Positions 24,848 to 33,747 of a stretch of 64,000 bases of DNA are shown here, in pieces. The stretch's first letter is position 1. Every line of letters begins with the position of its first letter. The notes beneath the pieces were generated by a model. The model had not been told where the DNA came from. It saw only the letters and a program-made list of their open reading frames with translations, and did no database searches. This stretch comes from Roseomonas sp. (lineage in GTDB: Bacteria; Pseudomonadota; Alphaproteobacteria; Acetobacterales; Acetobacteraceae): NCBI GenBank assembly GCA_020249145.1, contig JADCGF010000007.1, positions 285,856 to 349,855 of the forward strand. Direction: 5' to 3'. Made by a program: the position numbers and the translations under genes.

Positions 24848-26722
24848 ATGCCTGAAAGCGCCCTCGCCAGCCTGGAAAACGCCGCCATCCGCAACCCAGC
24901 GGGGGCGATGGAGCTATTGCTTGTAACGATACGGCGAATTGCCGCCGGAACCAGCCTTGAAGAACTCGCCACGCCAGAGGCGCCGCAACCGACCGAGGTG
25001 CTGGCTACACGGCTCACCGCAGCCGTGGCGCGCATCCTGACCGATCCTGCTTTTGCGTTTAATGACAGCGTCGCGCTGCGCCTGGCTGCCTATGGGCGCG
25101 TTTTGGATCACGTGCTTGCCATCAGCGGCTTTGGCAGCTCGGACCACATCCTGCGCATGCTGGGCGCCGGCGATACTGACGGGCTCAGGCGCCTTCTTCA
25201 GCAAGACCGGCATGCCTTCGCCAAGGCCTGGCTGCTGTTTTCCGTGGATTCGGCGCTGCCCATTGATGTCCGCGCCCTGTTGGAAGCCCCCGCGCCGCTC
25301 GCGCTGCTGGTGGCGATGGGGCTGGTTTCGCAAAAGCCCATCCTGACCGAAGCCGGGCACCGCCGGCGCGAAGAATTGGTGAGCCTGGCTGGGCGGCTCA
25401 GGCCCATGCCGCTCCCGCTTTCGGTGGATCATTTGGTGCTGCTCTCAGCGGCCTGGATGCTGTGTTCCTATGCCGGGACACGCGACAAGCACGGCATCAA
25501 GCCGGTGCTGAACCGCGTGCTGCGCCAATGGGCTGAGGGGATCGGCATCAGCGATGCGCCGCTGCCCCCGATCCGAGCGCTGAAGACGCGCCCGACCCTG
25601 TTGGTCGCGGCCGAGATCATGCATTCCAACCACGTGCAATATCGCTATTTCGGGCAGTATCTGCGCCAGTTGCGCCAGCGTTTCAGGTTGGTGTTGGTGA
25701 CCGAGGAATCCCAGGCCGATAGCAGCGTGCGTGCGTTGTATGATGATGTGCATGTTTTTAAGCGCGAGGGTGGGACAAGCTATTTCAACAATTTGGCAGA
25801 TACGATCAAATCCATCGCCCCGGATGTGATCTTCTGGCTGAGTGTCGGCATGCGTCATTGGGGGCCCGTGCTCGCCAATTTCCGCCTGGCACCCATTCAA
25901 TTGGCCGGCCTTGGGCATTCGGCCTCCACTTTCTGCGACACCATGGATTACTACTTCACCGAAGAAGGTTATGTCAGCGACCCGGGCCTATTATCCGAAC
26001 AAGTGGTGCTACTGCCGGATGAGAGCCTGATTTTCGAGAGATCACCGCATTACACGCCGCTGCCACCGATTATTCGCGAAACTGCGCAGCCCTTGCGCGT
26101 TGTGTTGCCGTCCAACCTATTGAAGCTCAATCCGCATTTTATCGGCGTCTTGCGGCGCATTCGCGAAAAGGCCCGCCGGCCATTGGAATTTCGCGTCTTC
26201 CCGAATGTCTCGGGCCTTGAGCTCATGGCGACCAAGCGCGTTTTTGAGCAGCATTTGCCAGGGAGCATCGTGCATCCCGTCATGGCCTATAACGCCTATC
26301 TGGCAGAGCTGAACGCTTGTGATCTGAATCTGAGCCCCTTCCCCTTTGGCGGCCTGCATAGCGTTGTTGACTCCCTCAGGCAGGGCATCCCGGTGGTGGC
26401 ACTGGAAGGGCTTGATCTGCATGCGCGCACGGATTCCATGTTGCTCCGCCGGCTTGGCATGCCGGAATGGCTGATTACGCAGAACGAGGATGACTACATC
26501 GCCACGGCTTTGCGCCTGATTGACAATGACGCGGAGCGGGTGGCGTTGAGCCGTCAGGCGGTGAATTTGGACCTTGACCGCACGCTTTTCGGGGATGCGA
26601 CGACGCCGCTTGGCCGCGATGTGGTGGATGCGATGTGGTGGATTTACCAGCACCATGAAGAGATCAAGGCATCCGGCCGCAAGGTGTTTCGCCCGGTGGA
26701 TCGCAAGCCCTCTCCCGCATAA
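24848..26722 (+). CDS. HMW1C-like cytoplasmic N-glycosyltransferase (GT41)
   Basis: A 624-residue protein resembling HMW1C/ApNGT, soluble enzymes that transfer hexose from a UDP-sugar to Asn in N-x-S/T sequons. An all-alpha N-terminal half leads to a GT-B half with IQLAGLGHSAST near residue 353, the nucleotide-site Lys in NLLKLNPHF near 425, and CDLNLSPFPFGG near 492 followed by VVDSLRQGIPVVALEGLDLHARTD, including the Asp and His expected at the active site. I start at 24848 (MPESALASLE). The 120-base gap before it shows TTGACA at 24768 but no good -10. No adhesin or sugar gene is adjacent, so the target proteins are unknown. Confidence 0.82.
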   Translation: MPESALASLENAAIRNPAGAMELLLVTIRRIAAGTSLEELATPEAPQPTEVLATRLTAAVARILTDPAFAFNDSVALRLAAYGRVLDHVLAISGFGSSDHILRMLGAGDTDGLRRLLQQDRHAFAKAWLLFSVDSALPIDVRALLEAPAPLALLVAMGLVSQKPILTEAGHRRREELVSLAGRLRPMPLPLSVDHLVLLSAAWMLCSYAGTRDKHGIKPVLNRVLRQWAEGIGISDAPLPPIRALKTRPTLLVAAEIMHSNHVQYRYFGQYLRQLRQRFRLVLVTEESQADSSVRALYDDVHVFKREGGTSYFNNLADTIKSIAPDVIFWLSVGMRHWGPVLANFRLAPIQLAGLGHSASTFCDTMDYYFTEEGYVSDPGLLSEQVVLLPDESLIFERSPHYTPLPPIIRETAQPLRVVLPSNLLKLNPHFIGVLRRIREKARRPLEFRVFPNVSGLELMATKRVFEQHLPGSIVHPVMAYNAYLAELNACDLNLSPFPFGGLHSVVDSLRQGIPVVALEGLDLHARTDSMLLRRLGMPEWLITQNEDDYIATALRLIDNDAERVALSRQAVNLDLDRTLFGDATTPLGRDVVDAMWWIYQHHEEIKASGRKVFRPVDRKPSPA

Positions 26723-26770
26723 CCCAAGCGGGTGCTTTCAGCCGAACCGCGTAGGCATTACATGCAGGCC

Positions 26771-28207
26771 ATGCCCAAGCCTGCCCTTCTTTGGTTCCGC
26801 CAGGACCTTCGCCTTGCCGATAACCCGGCGCTGCATGCCGTGGCCGATCGCCCGATCCTACCGGTCTTTATTCTGGACGCCGAGGCCGCCGGCACCTGGA
26901 CAGAGGGCGGCGCTTCGCGCTGGTGGCTGCACCACAGCCTGGAAGCGCTTTCGCGTGACCTGAAGGAACTTGGCGCGCCGCTTCTGGTGCTGCGTGGCGC
27001 GGCGCTTGACCTGTTGCCCAAGCTGGCCGCCGAGATCGGCGCCGATGAAATCCATGCCGGGCGGCTGACCGAGCCCTGGGCGCGGGCGCGTGACGCCAAA
27101 ATCGCCGAGGCTTTGCAGGGTGCCGGACGGAAACTGGTGCTACATCGGTCTGCCCTGCTGCATAAACCGCATGTGGTGCGCACGGGGGCAGGCAAGCCCT
27201 ATGCGGTCTATACGCCCTTTTCCCGCACGCTTTTCGGCTTTGGCGACCCTGCGGCGCCCATTCCAGCGCCCAAGCGCTTGCGGGCGGCGGCGGGTGCGCC
27301 GGCGGGGTTGGATATTCCGGCCCTTGGGCTACTGCCGCGCCCGCCCGAGCCTGATTGGGCAGCGGGTTTCGGCACAGTCTGGCAGCCGGGGGAAGCCGGG
27401 GCGGCACGGCGGCTCACTGATTTCCTGGCCTCGGGCGTCAATGCCTATGCCGATCGGCGCAATGAACCGGCGGCCAAGGGGGGGACCTCCGGCCTTTCGC
27501 CGCATTTGCATTTCGGAGAGGTTTCGCCGCGCCAGGTCTGGGTGGCGGCGCGGGCGGCGGCCCCTCAAGGCGGCGCAGGGCTGGAGACCTTTCTGAAGGA
27601 GGTGCTCTGGCGGGAGTTTTCGCATCATTTGCTCTGGCACCGCCCGGAAATGCCCGAGGCTCCCCTGCGGGCGGAATTCGCGGCCTTCCCCTGGGTGCCG
27701 GATGCCGGGATGCTTCGCGCCTGGCAGCGCGGGCAGACGGGCTATCCCATTGTGGATGCCGGGATGCGCCAGCTTTGGCGGATCGGCTGGATGCATAATC
27801 GCGTGCGCATGATCACGGCTTCGTTTCTCGTGAAACATTTGCTGCAACCCTGGCAGGAAGGTGAGGCCTGGTTTTGGGATACGCTGGTGGATGCGGATCT
27901 CGCGGCCAATAGCGCTTCCTGGCAATGGGTTGCGGGCTGCGGGGCGGATGCGGCGCCCTATTTCCGCATCTTCAACCCGGTGCTGCAGGGCGAGAAATTC
28001 GACCCCGACGGCGAGTATATCCGCGCCTGGTGCCCGGAATTGGCCAAGCTGCCGGCGCGCTTCATCCATAAGCCCTTTGAAGCACCGGAGATGATCCTGC
28101 GCGGTGCCGGTGTGACGCTTGGGCAGAATTACCCGAAGCCAGTGATTGGCTTGGCGGAAGGCCGCGCCCGGGCGCTGGCTGCCTTTGCGGGGCTGCGCGG
28201 CGGATGA
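26771..28207 (+). CDS. phrB: Deoxyribodipyrimidine (CPD) photolyase, class I
   Basis: About 478 residues. The N-terminal antenna-binding domain begins PALLWFRQDLRLADNPAL; the C-terminal FAD domain shows KGGTSGLSPHLHFGEVSPRQVW, WREFSHHLLWHRPEMPE, GYPIVDAGMRQLWRIGWMHNRVRMITASFLVKHLL, and the Asn/Asp-rich WFWDTLVDADLAANSASWQWVAGCGADAAPYFRIFNP. The enzyme repairs cyclobutane dimers with blue light. ATGs at 26762 and 26771 are both possible. The stop overlaps the phosphatase start (ATGA). Confidence 0.95.
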   Translation: MPKPALLWFRQDLRLADNPALHAVADRPILPVFILDAEAAGTWTEGGASRWWLHHSLEALSRDLKELGAPLLVLRGAALDLLPKLAAEIGADEIHAGRLTEPWARARDAKIAEALQGAGRKLVLHRSALLHKPHVVRTGAGKPYAVYTPFSRTLFGFGDPAAPIPAPKRLRAAAGAPAGLDIPALGLLPRPPEPDWAAGFGTVWQPGEAGAARRLTDFLASGVNAYADRRNEPAAKGGTSGLSPHLHFGEVSPRQVWVAARAAAPQGGAGLETFLKEVLWREFSHHLLWHRPEMPEAPLRAEFAAFPWVPDAGMLRAWQRGQTGYPIVDAGMRQLWRIGWMHNRVRMITASFLVKHLLQPWQEGEAWFWDTLVDADLAANSASWQWVAGCGADAAPYFRIFNPVLQGEKFDPDGEYIRAWCPELAKLPARFIHKPFEAPEMILRGAGVTLGQNYPKPVIGLAEGRARALAAFAGLRGG

Positions 28208-28968
28208 TCTCGGCGCGGAGGCTGCGTGATGCCGGCTTTTCCGGACTGCGCGTGGTGGGCGACGTGCATGGGGAAGCGGAGGCTTTTGAGGCCGCCATTA
28301 CGGGCGCGGTATCCCTTGGCCTTTTCATCATCCAGCTTGGTGATCTGGTGGATTACGGACCTGATAGCCCGGGCGTACTGCGGCGCGCTTTCGCCATGCT
28401 GGACGCGCGCCGTGGCATTTTCCTGCTGGGCAATCACGAACATAAGCTCCGCCGCGCCCTGATTGGCCATGCAAGTGCCAAGCTTTTCGTCGCACCCGAG
28501 GGGCTTGGCAAAACGCTTGAGCAAATGAACGCGGCACCGGACAGGGAGGCTTTGGCGGCGCGCGCCGTGGCCGAGATTGCCCGGGCGCCGGCTTGGCTGC
28601 GCCTCGGCCAGGCCATGTTCATCCACGCCGCCTATCACGATGCGATGCTGCATCGCCCTGCCCCCACCGATGCCGGTGAGCGCCGGCCGGATGGCCCGCT
28701 ATCCCGCGCGCTTTACGGCGAGGTGACAGGCCAGCGCGGGCCGGATGGCTACCCCATGCGCGCGACCCGCTGGGTGGGACGCATTCCGCATGGCATGACG
28801 GCCTATGTCGGGCATGACAATCGCTCCAGCAATGGGCGGCCGCATGAGATGCGCGGCGCACTTGGTGGGCGGGCGATTTTTCTGGATACCGGCGCGGGAA
28901 AAGGCGGCGCGCTGGCCTGGATTGATTTGCCGTTTGAGGCGCTGGAGCCAGCTACCTCAGTTCCATAG
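28204..28968 (+). CDS. Calcineurin-like metallophosphoesterase (PrpE/ApaH type)
   Basis: A 254-residue phosphoesterase with the metal-binding blocks GDVHGEAEAF (residues ~20), GDLVDYGPDSPG and GNHEHKLRRAL, then a His in MFIHAAYHD and GHDNRS near residue 205. The family includes protein Ser/Thr phosphatases and diadenosine tetraphosphatases. It is translationally coupled to the photolyase gene, which hints at a stress-linked role. The last 12 bases overlap the convergent creatininase-family gene. Confidence 0.85.
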   Translation: MISARRLRDAGFSGLRVVGDVHGEAEAFEAAITGAVSLGLFIIQLGDLVDYGPDSPGVLRRAFAMLDARRGIFLLGNHEHKLRRALIGHASAKLFVAPEGLGKTLEQMNAAPDREALAARAVAEIARAPAWLRLGQAMFIHAAYHDAMLHRPAPTDAGERRPDGPLSRALYGEVTGQRGPDGYPMRATRWVGRIPHGMTAYVGHDNRSSNGRPHEMRGALGGRAIFLDTGAGKGGALAWIDLPFEALEPATSVP

Positions 28969-29721
28969 CTTCGGGTTCGCCAAATCCCGCGCGATGCGTT
29001 CGGCAGCGGCTTCCAGCAACGCTTCACCCTTCGCGGCCGAGGCGCTGCGCGCATCGCCGATCACGCCATTGGCGCTGAGTTCCTTGAAGGATCGCCGCCG
29101 TGCCAAGGCGGGTGGTTGGCCTTCAACCCGCGTGCTATGCGGGCCATGTTGTTCGGAAAGCCGCGCGGGACGTACCGCTTCGGGCATCAGGGTCATCACC
29201 ATGGAAGCCTCGGCCTCACACGCATGCAGCACGTTGGATTGGCGTTCCAGAATGGGCGCGAAGGCATCGCCCGCCATGTGCCAATAGGTTGCGGCGGCCA
29301 CCGGAATGCCACTTTCGGCTTGCGCATCAACGGCGGCGACGGCGACGGCTTCCGCATTGCCGCCATGGCCATTCAGCAGCATGGCGCGCTTGAAGCCGGC
29401 CCGCGCCGCGGAACGCACAATGCCACGCAGCACGCCCCCAAAGGCAGCGTAATCCAGCGTCACTGTGCCGCCAAAGGGCACGTGATGCTCGGCCAAACCA
29501 GTCCAGACGCAGGGGGTCACCACCACCTGTTCGCCGGCTTCCACCATGCGCCGTGCCACGCGATGCGCGACACCGGTGGCGCAGATGATGTCAACGCCGG
29601 TCGCGAGAGCGGGGCCGTGTTGTTCCAGGGACGCGACAGGGATGATCACCAAAGCCCCAGCCGCCGCACGGGCATTGAGTTCTTCGGATGTCATTTTCAT
29701 CCATTCGACTTCAGTTGTCAT
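28957..29721 (-). CDS. Creatininase-family amidohydrolase
   Basis: About 254 residues. Creatininase-fold metal sites are visible: IIPVASLEQHGPALATGVD (Glu and His), HHVPFGGTVTLD, LLNGHGGNAEAVAVAA and HACEAEASMVM. The family cleaves cyclic amides or formamides (creatinine, formylamino-pyrimidine, mycofactocin peptide). I start at 29721 because GGAG lies eight bases upstream. It follows a Bug-type binding protein gene almost without a gap, so its substrate may be the imported compound. Confidence 0.85.
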   Translation of the reverse strand: MTTEVEWMKMTSEELNARAAAGALVIIPVASLEQHGPALATGVDIICATGVAHRVARRMVEAGEQVVVTPCVWTGLAEHHVPFGGTVTLDYAAFGGVLRGIVRSAARAGFKRAMLLNGHGGNAEAVAVAAVDAQAESGIPVAAATYWHMAGDAFAPILERQSNVLHACEAEASMVMTLMPEAVRPARLSEQHGPHSTRVEGQPPALARRRSFKELSANGVIGDARSASAAKGEALLEAAAERIARDLANPKLWN

Positions 29722-29726
29722 GAGCA

Positions 29727-30719
29727 TTACTCCGCGGTTGCGCCGGATTGTTCAACAAGGTCACGCCAGATGGGTTCTTGCGCGCGCCAGAATTCGCCAA
29801 AAGCGGCGGGCGTGGCATCGGTGGTCGGCTGGAAGCTCATGGGCCGCAGCCTTGCCGCCAGCGCTTCATCCGCCATCACGCGCGTCAGCGCGGCGTGCAG
29901 CGTATTGATCGGCCCGGCGGGTGTGCCAGCGGGGGCAACGACAGACCACCAATTAAGCGCATCAAACCCCTTGCCTGGCAGCACTTCATTCATGCCCGGC
30001 ACATTGGCGATTTCCGGCACATAGGTGATGCGCTCAGCGCTGCCCACCACAAGCGGCCGGAAGCGGCCTTCGCGAATATGCGGCAGCAGCGCGGGAATGG
30101 CATCGAACATCATATCAATGGTGCCGGAGGCCAAATCCTGAATCGCAAGCGACCCGCCACGATAGGGCACATGGGTAATCTGAATGCCCGCAGCGCGATT
30201 GAGCTTTTCCAGGAATAAATGGCTGATTGTGCCCGTGCCGGAAGACCCCATGGTGACGCGCCCCGGATTGGCGCGGGCAAATTCAATCAATTCGCCAAGC
30301 GTGCGATAGGGCCGCTGGCTATTCACCACCAGCAGAATGGAACCCACCGCAACGCGCGTGATGGGTGCCAGATCGCGCATCGGATCAAGCGGCATTTGCG
30401 TGCGATACAAATACTTATTCGCGACCAGCACATTGGCCGAAGTAAACAGCAGCGTATGCCCATCCTTCTCGGCCTGAGCGACCGCGAGCGCACCAAGATT
30501 GCCGCCCGCGCCGGGACGGTTTTCCACCACCACCGGTTGGCCCAGCACAGGGGCCAAGCGTTCGGCGATCATGCGCGCGATGATGTCATTGGCGCCGCCC
30601 GGCGCGATGGGCACGATCATGCGCACCGGGCGCGATGGGAAGGCTGGCTGTGCCTGCGCAGCACGGGTGGAAAACAGGGCGCCGGCACCAATCAGCGCAG
30701 CGCGACGGGACATTTGCAT
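29727..30719 (-). CDS. Bug-family (TctC) periplasmic substrate-binding protein
   Basis: A 330-residue protein with a Tat-like signal (SRRAALIGAGALFSTRAAQAQ) and the Bug/TctC pattern: PSRPVRMIVPIAPGGANDIIARMIAERL, GQPVVVENRPGAGGN, GSSGTGTISHLFLE and HVPYRGGSLAIQDL. These proteins bind carboxylates for tripartite (TctCBA) carriers, or work as orphan sensors; no tctA or tctB is adjacent. GGAGG lies seven bases before the start. The downstream creatininase-family gene is probably co-transcribed. Confidence 0.92.
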   Translation of the reverse strand: MQMSRRAALIGAGALFSTRAAQAQPAFPSRPVRMIVPIAPGGANDIIARMIAERLAPVLGQPVVVENRPGAGGNLGALAVAQAEKDGHTLLFTSANVLVANKYLYRTQMPLDPMRDLAPITRVAVGSILLVVNSQRPYRTLGELIEFARANPGRVTMGSSGTGTISHLFLEKLNRAAGIQITHVPYRGGSLAIQDLASGTIDMMFDAIPALLPHIREGRFRPLVVGSAERITYVPEIANVPGMNEVLPGKGFDALNWWSVVAPAGTPAGPINTLHAALTRVMADEALAARLRPMSFQPTTDATPAAFGEFWRAQEPIWRDLVEQSGATAE

Positions 30720-30784
30720 GGGGAGACCTCCGGCTTGGGACAGCGAAAGCTAAGCCGGAAAGCGCAGGAATGAAAACTCCCTGA

Positions 30785-32326
30785 TTACCCCCGCATTTCC
30801 GGCCCATCCAAAAACGCCCGCGCCTTGGCGCGCATCGCCGCCAATTTTTCAGGCTTCAGCTTACGCAGCCCCATCACCGGCATGGCCATGCGCGGATTAC
30901 GTGCAAAATCCTCCGCATGGCGCGCGATGAAATCCCAATAGAGGAAGTTAAACGGGCAGGCGCGCGGGCCCACGGCATCCTTCGCGTCATGCGCGCAGCC
31001 GCGGCAATAATCCCCCATGCGGTTGATATAGGCAGCCGAAGCCGCATAAGGCTTGGACGCCATTACCCCACCATCGGCGTAAAGCGCCATGCCCTGGGTA
31101 TTGGGCAGTTCCACCCAATCAAAGGCATCAGCATAGACCGCAAGATACCAGCGATTGACCTCGGCTGGATCAAGCCCCGCGATTAGCGCGAAATTCCCGG
31201 TAATCATCAGGCGCTGGATGTGGTGCGCATAGGCGTGATCACGCGTCTGCCCTACTGCCTGAGACATGCAGCGCATGGAAGTCTCCGCGCCCCAGTAAAA
31301 CGCCGGCAGGGGGCGTTTGGCAGAAAGCGCATTGCCTTCCGCATAGCCCGGCATCAGCAGCCAATAGAGACCGCGCACATATTCCCGCCAGCCAATGATC
31401 TGACGAATAAAGCCTTCGACGGCATTGAGTGGCGCCGTGCCATCGCGCCAAGCCTGTTCCGCCGCGCGGCAAATCGCCAAGGGATCAAGCAGGCCGATAT
31501 TGAGGCTGGTGGAAATCAGCGAATGAAACAGGAAGGGCTGCCCCGCCGCCATGGCATCCTGATAATCACCAAAGCGCGGCAGCCGATCCCGGATGAAGGC
31601 CGCAAGTGCCGCTTCAGCATCGCGCGCCGTGACGGGCCAGGCGAAGCTCTCCGCCGTGCCGAAATGTGCGCTGAAACGCGCGCCCACCAAAGCCATCACC
31701 TCGCGCGTGATCTCATCCAGGGCGAAGCGCGGTGGGGCGGGTGGTGTCACGCCCTTCGGCAAGGCCGCGCGGTTTTCGGCATCGTAATTCCAGGCGCCGC
31801 CGGCGGGTTCATCGCCCTCCATCAGCAGCCCGGTTTCGCGGCGCATGTCGCGATAGAAGAACTCCATCCGGTATTGCTTGCGCCCCTTGGCCCAGGCGCG
31901 AAAGCGCGGCAGGTCGCAGATGAAGCGATGATCGGGACGGATTTCGACAGGCAGGCCAAGCGCTTTTTCCCAAGCCTCCATATCCTGCAGCACACGCCAT
32001 TCGCCCGGATGCGTTGCGATGATACGCTCTGGCCGATGCCGCGCCGCGGCGCGTGCCAGCTCACCCGCAAAGCTTTGCGTATTCGCTGTGTCATCCAGGC
32101 GCATGTAATCCACGGCCACACCACGCGCGGCCAAAGCGTGGGCGAAATGGCGCATGGCGGATAGGATCAGGATGATCTTTTGTGGGTGATGGGGCACATG
32201 GGTGCATTCGCCCATCACCTCCATCATCAATACCCGATCCCGCTTGGGGTCGAGCCCCTCCAACGCAGAAAGCCCAGGCGTCAATTGATCGCCCAGCACA
32301 ATGCGCAAGGCGGCGGTCTTGCTCAT
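30785..32326 (-). CDS. FeS-containing bacterial photolyase/cryptochrome (FeS-BCP)
   Basis: A 513-residue member of the group typified by Agrobacterium PhrB ((6-4) photolyase) and Rhodobacter CryB. It starts RIVLGDQLTPGL, not like classical photolyases. The four cysteines that hold the [4Fe-4S] cluster are present at 353 (MRCMSQ), 441 and 444 (YCRGC) and 457 (ACPFNFLYW). HHIQRLMITGNFALIAGLDP is the conserved FAD-domain block. It should repair (6-4) lesions or act as a light sensor. The start overlaps the DUF6134 gene (ATGA), in an SDR-DUF6134-photolyase operon. Confidence 0.94.
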   Translation of the reverse strand: MSKTAALRIVLGDQLTPGLSALEGLDPKRDRVLMMEVMGECTHVPHHPQKIILILSAMRHFAHALAARGVAVDYMRLDDTANTQSFAGELARAAARHRPERIIATHPGEWRVLQDMEAWEKALGLPVEIRPDHRFICDLPRFRAWAKGRKQYRMEFFYRDMRRETGLLMEGDEPAGGAWNYDAENRAALPKGVTPPAPPRFALDEITREVMALVGARFSAHFGTAESFAWPVTARDAEAALAAFIRDRLPRFGDYQDAMAAGQPFLFHSLISTSLNIGLLDPLAICRAAEQAWRDGTAPLNAVEGFIRQIIGWREYVRGLYWLLMPGYAEGNALSAKRPLPAFYWGAETSMRCMSQAVGQTRDHAYAHHIQRLMITGNFALIAGLDPAEVNRWYLAVYADAFDWVELPNTQGMALYADGGVMASKPYAASAAYINRMGDYCRGCAHDAKDAVGPRACPFNFLYWDFIARHAEDFARNPRMAMPVMGLRKLKPEKLAAMRAKARAFLDGPEMRG

Positions 32327-32925
32327 CCGATCAGCTCATAAACAATGGCGCTGCCATCCTCGCCCTTGGTGGAAAGCGCCACCCAGCGACCTTCGGCATC
32401 AAAGCGCGCCACGGCTTCAACCTCACCATTCAGGGTGAATTGCACCCCGCCGCCAGGTACGGCGCTGCGTATCGCTGCACCCGGAATAAGCTTGCCGGTC
32501 AGGGGGCGGATCAGCGGGCGGGCAAAGTTGGCGCCACTCCACCAAGTCAGCGGCGCGGCATTGGCGGGCAGGCGCTGCGTGCCCTCCGGGCCTTGCGCCA
32601 CCAACGCCCCACCTTCAACAGCAACCCGCGCTTCGGTCACGGTGCCGTTGCGGTCATGGCGCGATGTCAGGCGTTGCAGCCGGTCCTGCGCCCATTCTTC
32701 CGCAATCTCATGACGCAGGCGAAACACGGTGAAGCCGGCCAGCTTCACCTGCAAGGCGATTTCGGTCTGCACTGAAAGCTTAGCGGCATTGCCGGATAGC
32801 CGCACCTGATGCGTGCCGATCTCTCGGCCTTCGCGCAGCACACGAAACCGCGCGGCGCCGGGGGCGGCGAAAGCGGTCGCGGGCAGCAGCAGCACCGTCA
32901 GCGCAAGACAGGCACGACGTAACAT
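32323..32925 (-). CDS. Secreted DUF6134-like protein
   Basis: A 200-residue protein with a Sec signal (MLRRACLALTVLLLPATAFA). The mature part is beta-rich (FRVLREGREIGTHQVRLSG, LAGFTVFRLRHEIAEEWAQDRLQRLTSRHDRNG), a pattern I associate with DUF6134 of alphaproteobacteria. It overlaps the SDR gene upstream and the photolyase gene downstream by ATGA junctions. In light- or oxidative-stress regulons of other bacteria the photolyase and SDR genes are often joined by a small secreted DUF3833 protein; this one may fill that place. The molecular function is unknown. Confidence 0.75.
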   Translation of the reverse strand: MLRRACLALTVLLLPATAFAAPGAARFRVLREGREIGTHQVRLSGNAAKLSVQTEIALQVKLAGFTVFRLRHEIAEEWAQDRLQRLTSRHDRNGTVTEARVAVEGGALVAQGPEGTQRLPANAAPLTWWSGANFARPLIRPLTGKLIPGAAIRSAVPGGGVQFTLNGEVEAVARFDAEGRWVALSTKGEDGSAIVYELIG

Positions 32926-33653
32926 CAACCGCGGCTCCTGAGCGTGGAACGGCCGCCATCCACGGCCATGATCTGGCCGGTAATCCAGCCCGCCTGATCT
33001 GATAGCAGAAAATCGGCAAGTGCTGCGGCATCCTCGCCCTCCCCTAACCTGGGGATCGGGTGTTGCTTCGCGATCGCATCGGCCATTTGCGCATTCGCCA
33101 GCAAGGGCGCGGCCATGCCGCTGCGCGTAAGTGATGGCGCGATGCAATTGATGCGAATGGCCGGCGCCAATTCGGCGGCGAGCGCGACGGTAAGGCCCTC
33201 TACCGCGCCCTTGGCCGCGGCAATCGCGGCGTGGTTCGTAAAGCCCGCGCGCGCGGCGATAGAAGAAAACAGCACCACGGAACCACGCCCCGCCGAAAGC
33301 GCATCTTGCGCGGCCTGGATGGCAAACAGCGCCCCCAGCGCATTCAACCGAAAGGCCATTAGCATATCGGCTTCCGTGACGCGCTTCAGCGGCTTCAGCG
33401 CAATGGAGCCCACGCAATAGGCCAACCCCGCCAAGGGGGTGCCAGCAGCGGCCACAGCAGCGCGAAGCGCGGCCGCGTCTTCCACATCGGCGGGGAGAGC
33501 GAGGCTGCCGGGGATTTCGGCAGCCAGCGCCGCAAGCCGCGCGGCATCGCGCGCCACCAGCACGGGGCGCTGCCCCCGCGCCGCCACGCGCCGCGCCAAA
33601 GCCGCCCCCACCGCCCCGGTTGCGCCCAAAATCAGAATTGTGCCCTCGGCCAT
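32925..33653 (-). CDS. Short-chain dehydrogenase/reductase (SDR)
   Basis: A 242-residue Rossmann oxidoreductase. The cofactor loop is GATGAVGAALARRVAARG, followed by basic residues that favour NADPH. The active-site Ser-Tyr-Lys is only partly conventional: VVLFSSIAARAGFTNHAAIAAAKGAVEGL has the Ser and Lys, but the Tyr of the Y-x3-K motif appears to be His (NHAAIAAAK). It starts the operon with the DUF6134 protein and the FeS photolyase. The missing Tyr makes classical ketone reduction doubtful. Confidence 0.87.
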   Translation of the reverse strand: MAEGTILILGATGAVGAALARRVAARGQRPVLVARDAARLAALAAEIPGSLALPADVEDAAALRAAVAAAGTPLAGLAYCVGSIALKPLKRVTEADMLMAFRLNALGALFAIQAAQDALSAGRGSVVLFSSIAARAGFTNHAAIAAAKGAVEGLTVALAAELAPAIRINCIAPSLTRSGMAAPLLANAQMADAIAKQHPIPRLGEGEDAAALADFLLSDQAGWITGQIMAVDGGRSTLRSRG

Positions 33654-33747
33654 GCTGCCCTCCGCTTTCCTGTCTCCAAATGGTCATCCGCGGCGAAAGC
33701 GCGAGGGGCGCGACAAGCGCGCCGCGCCGTGCCAGAATAAGCGCGTC

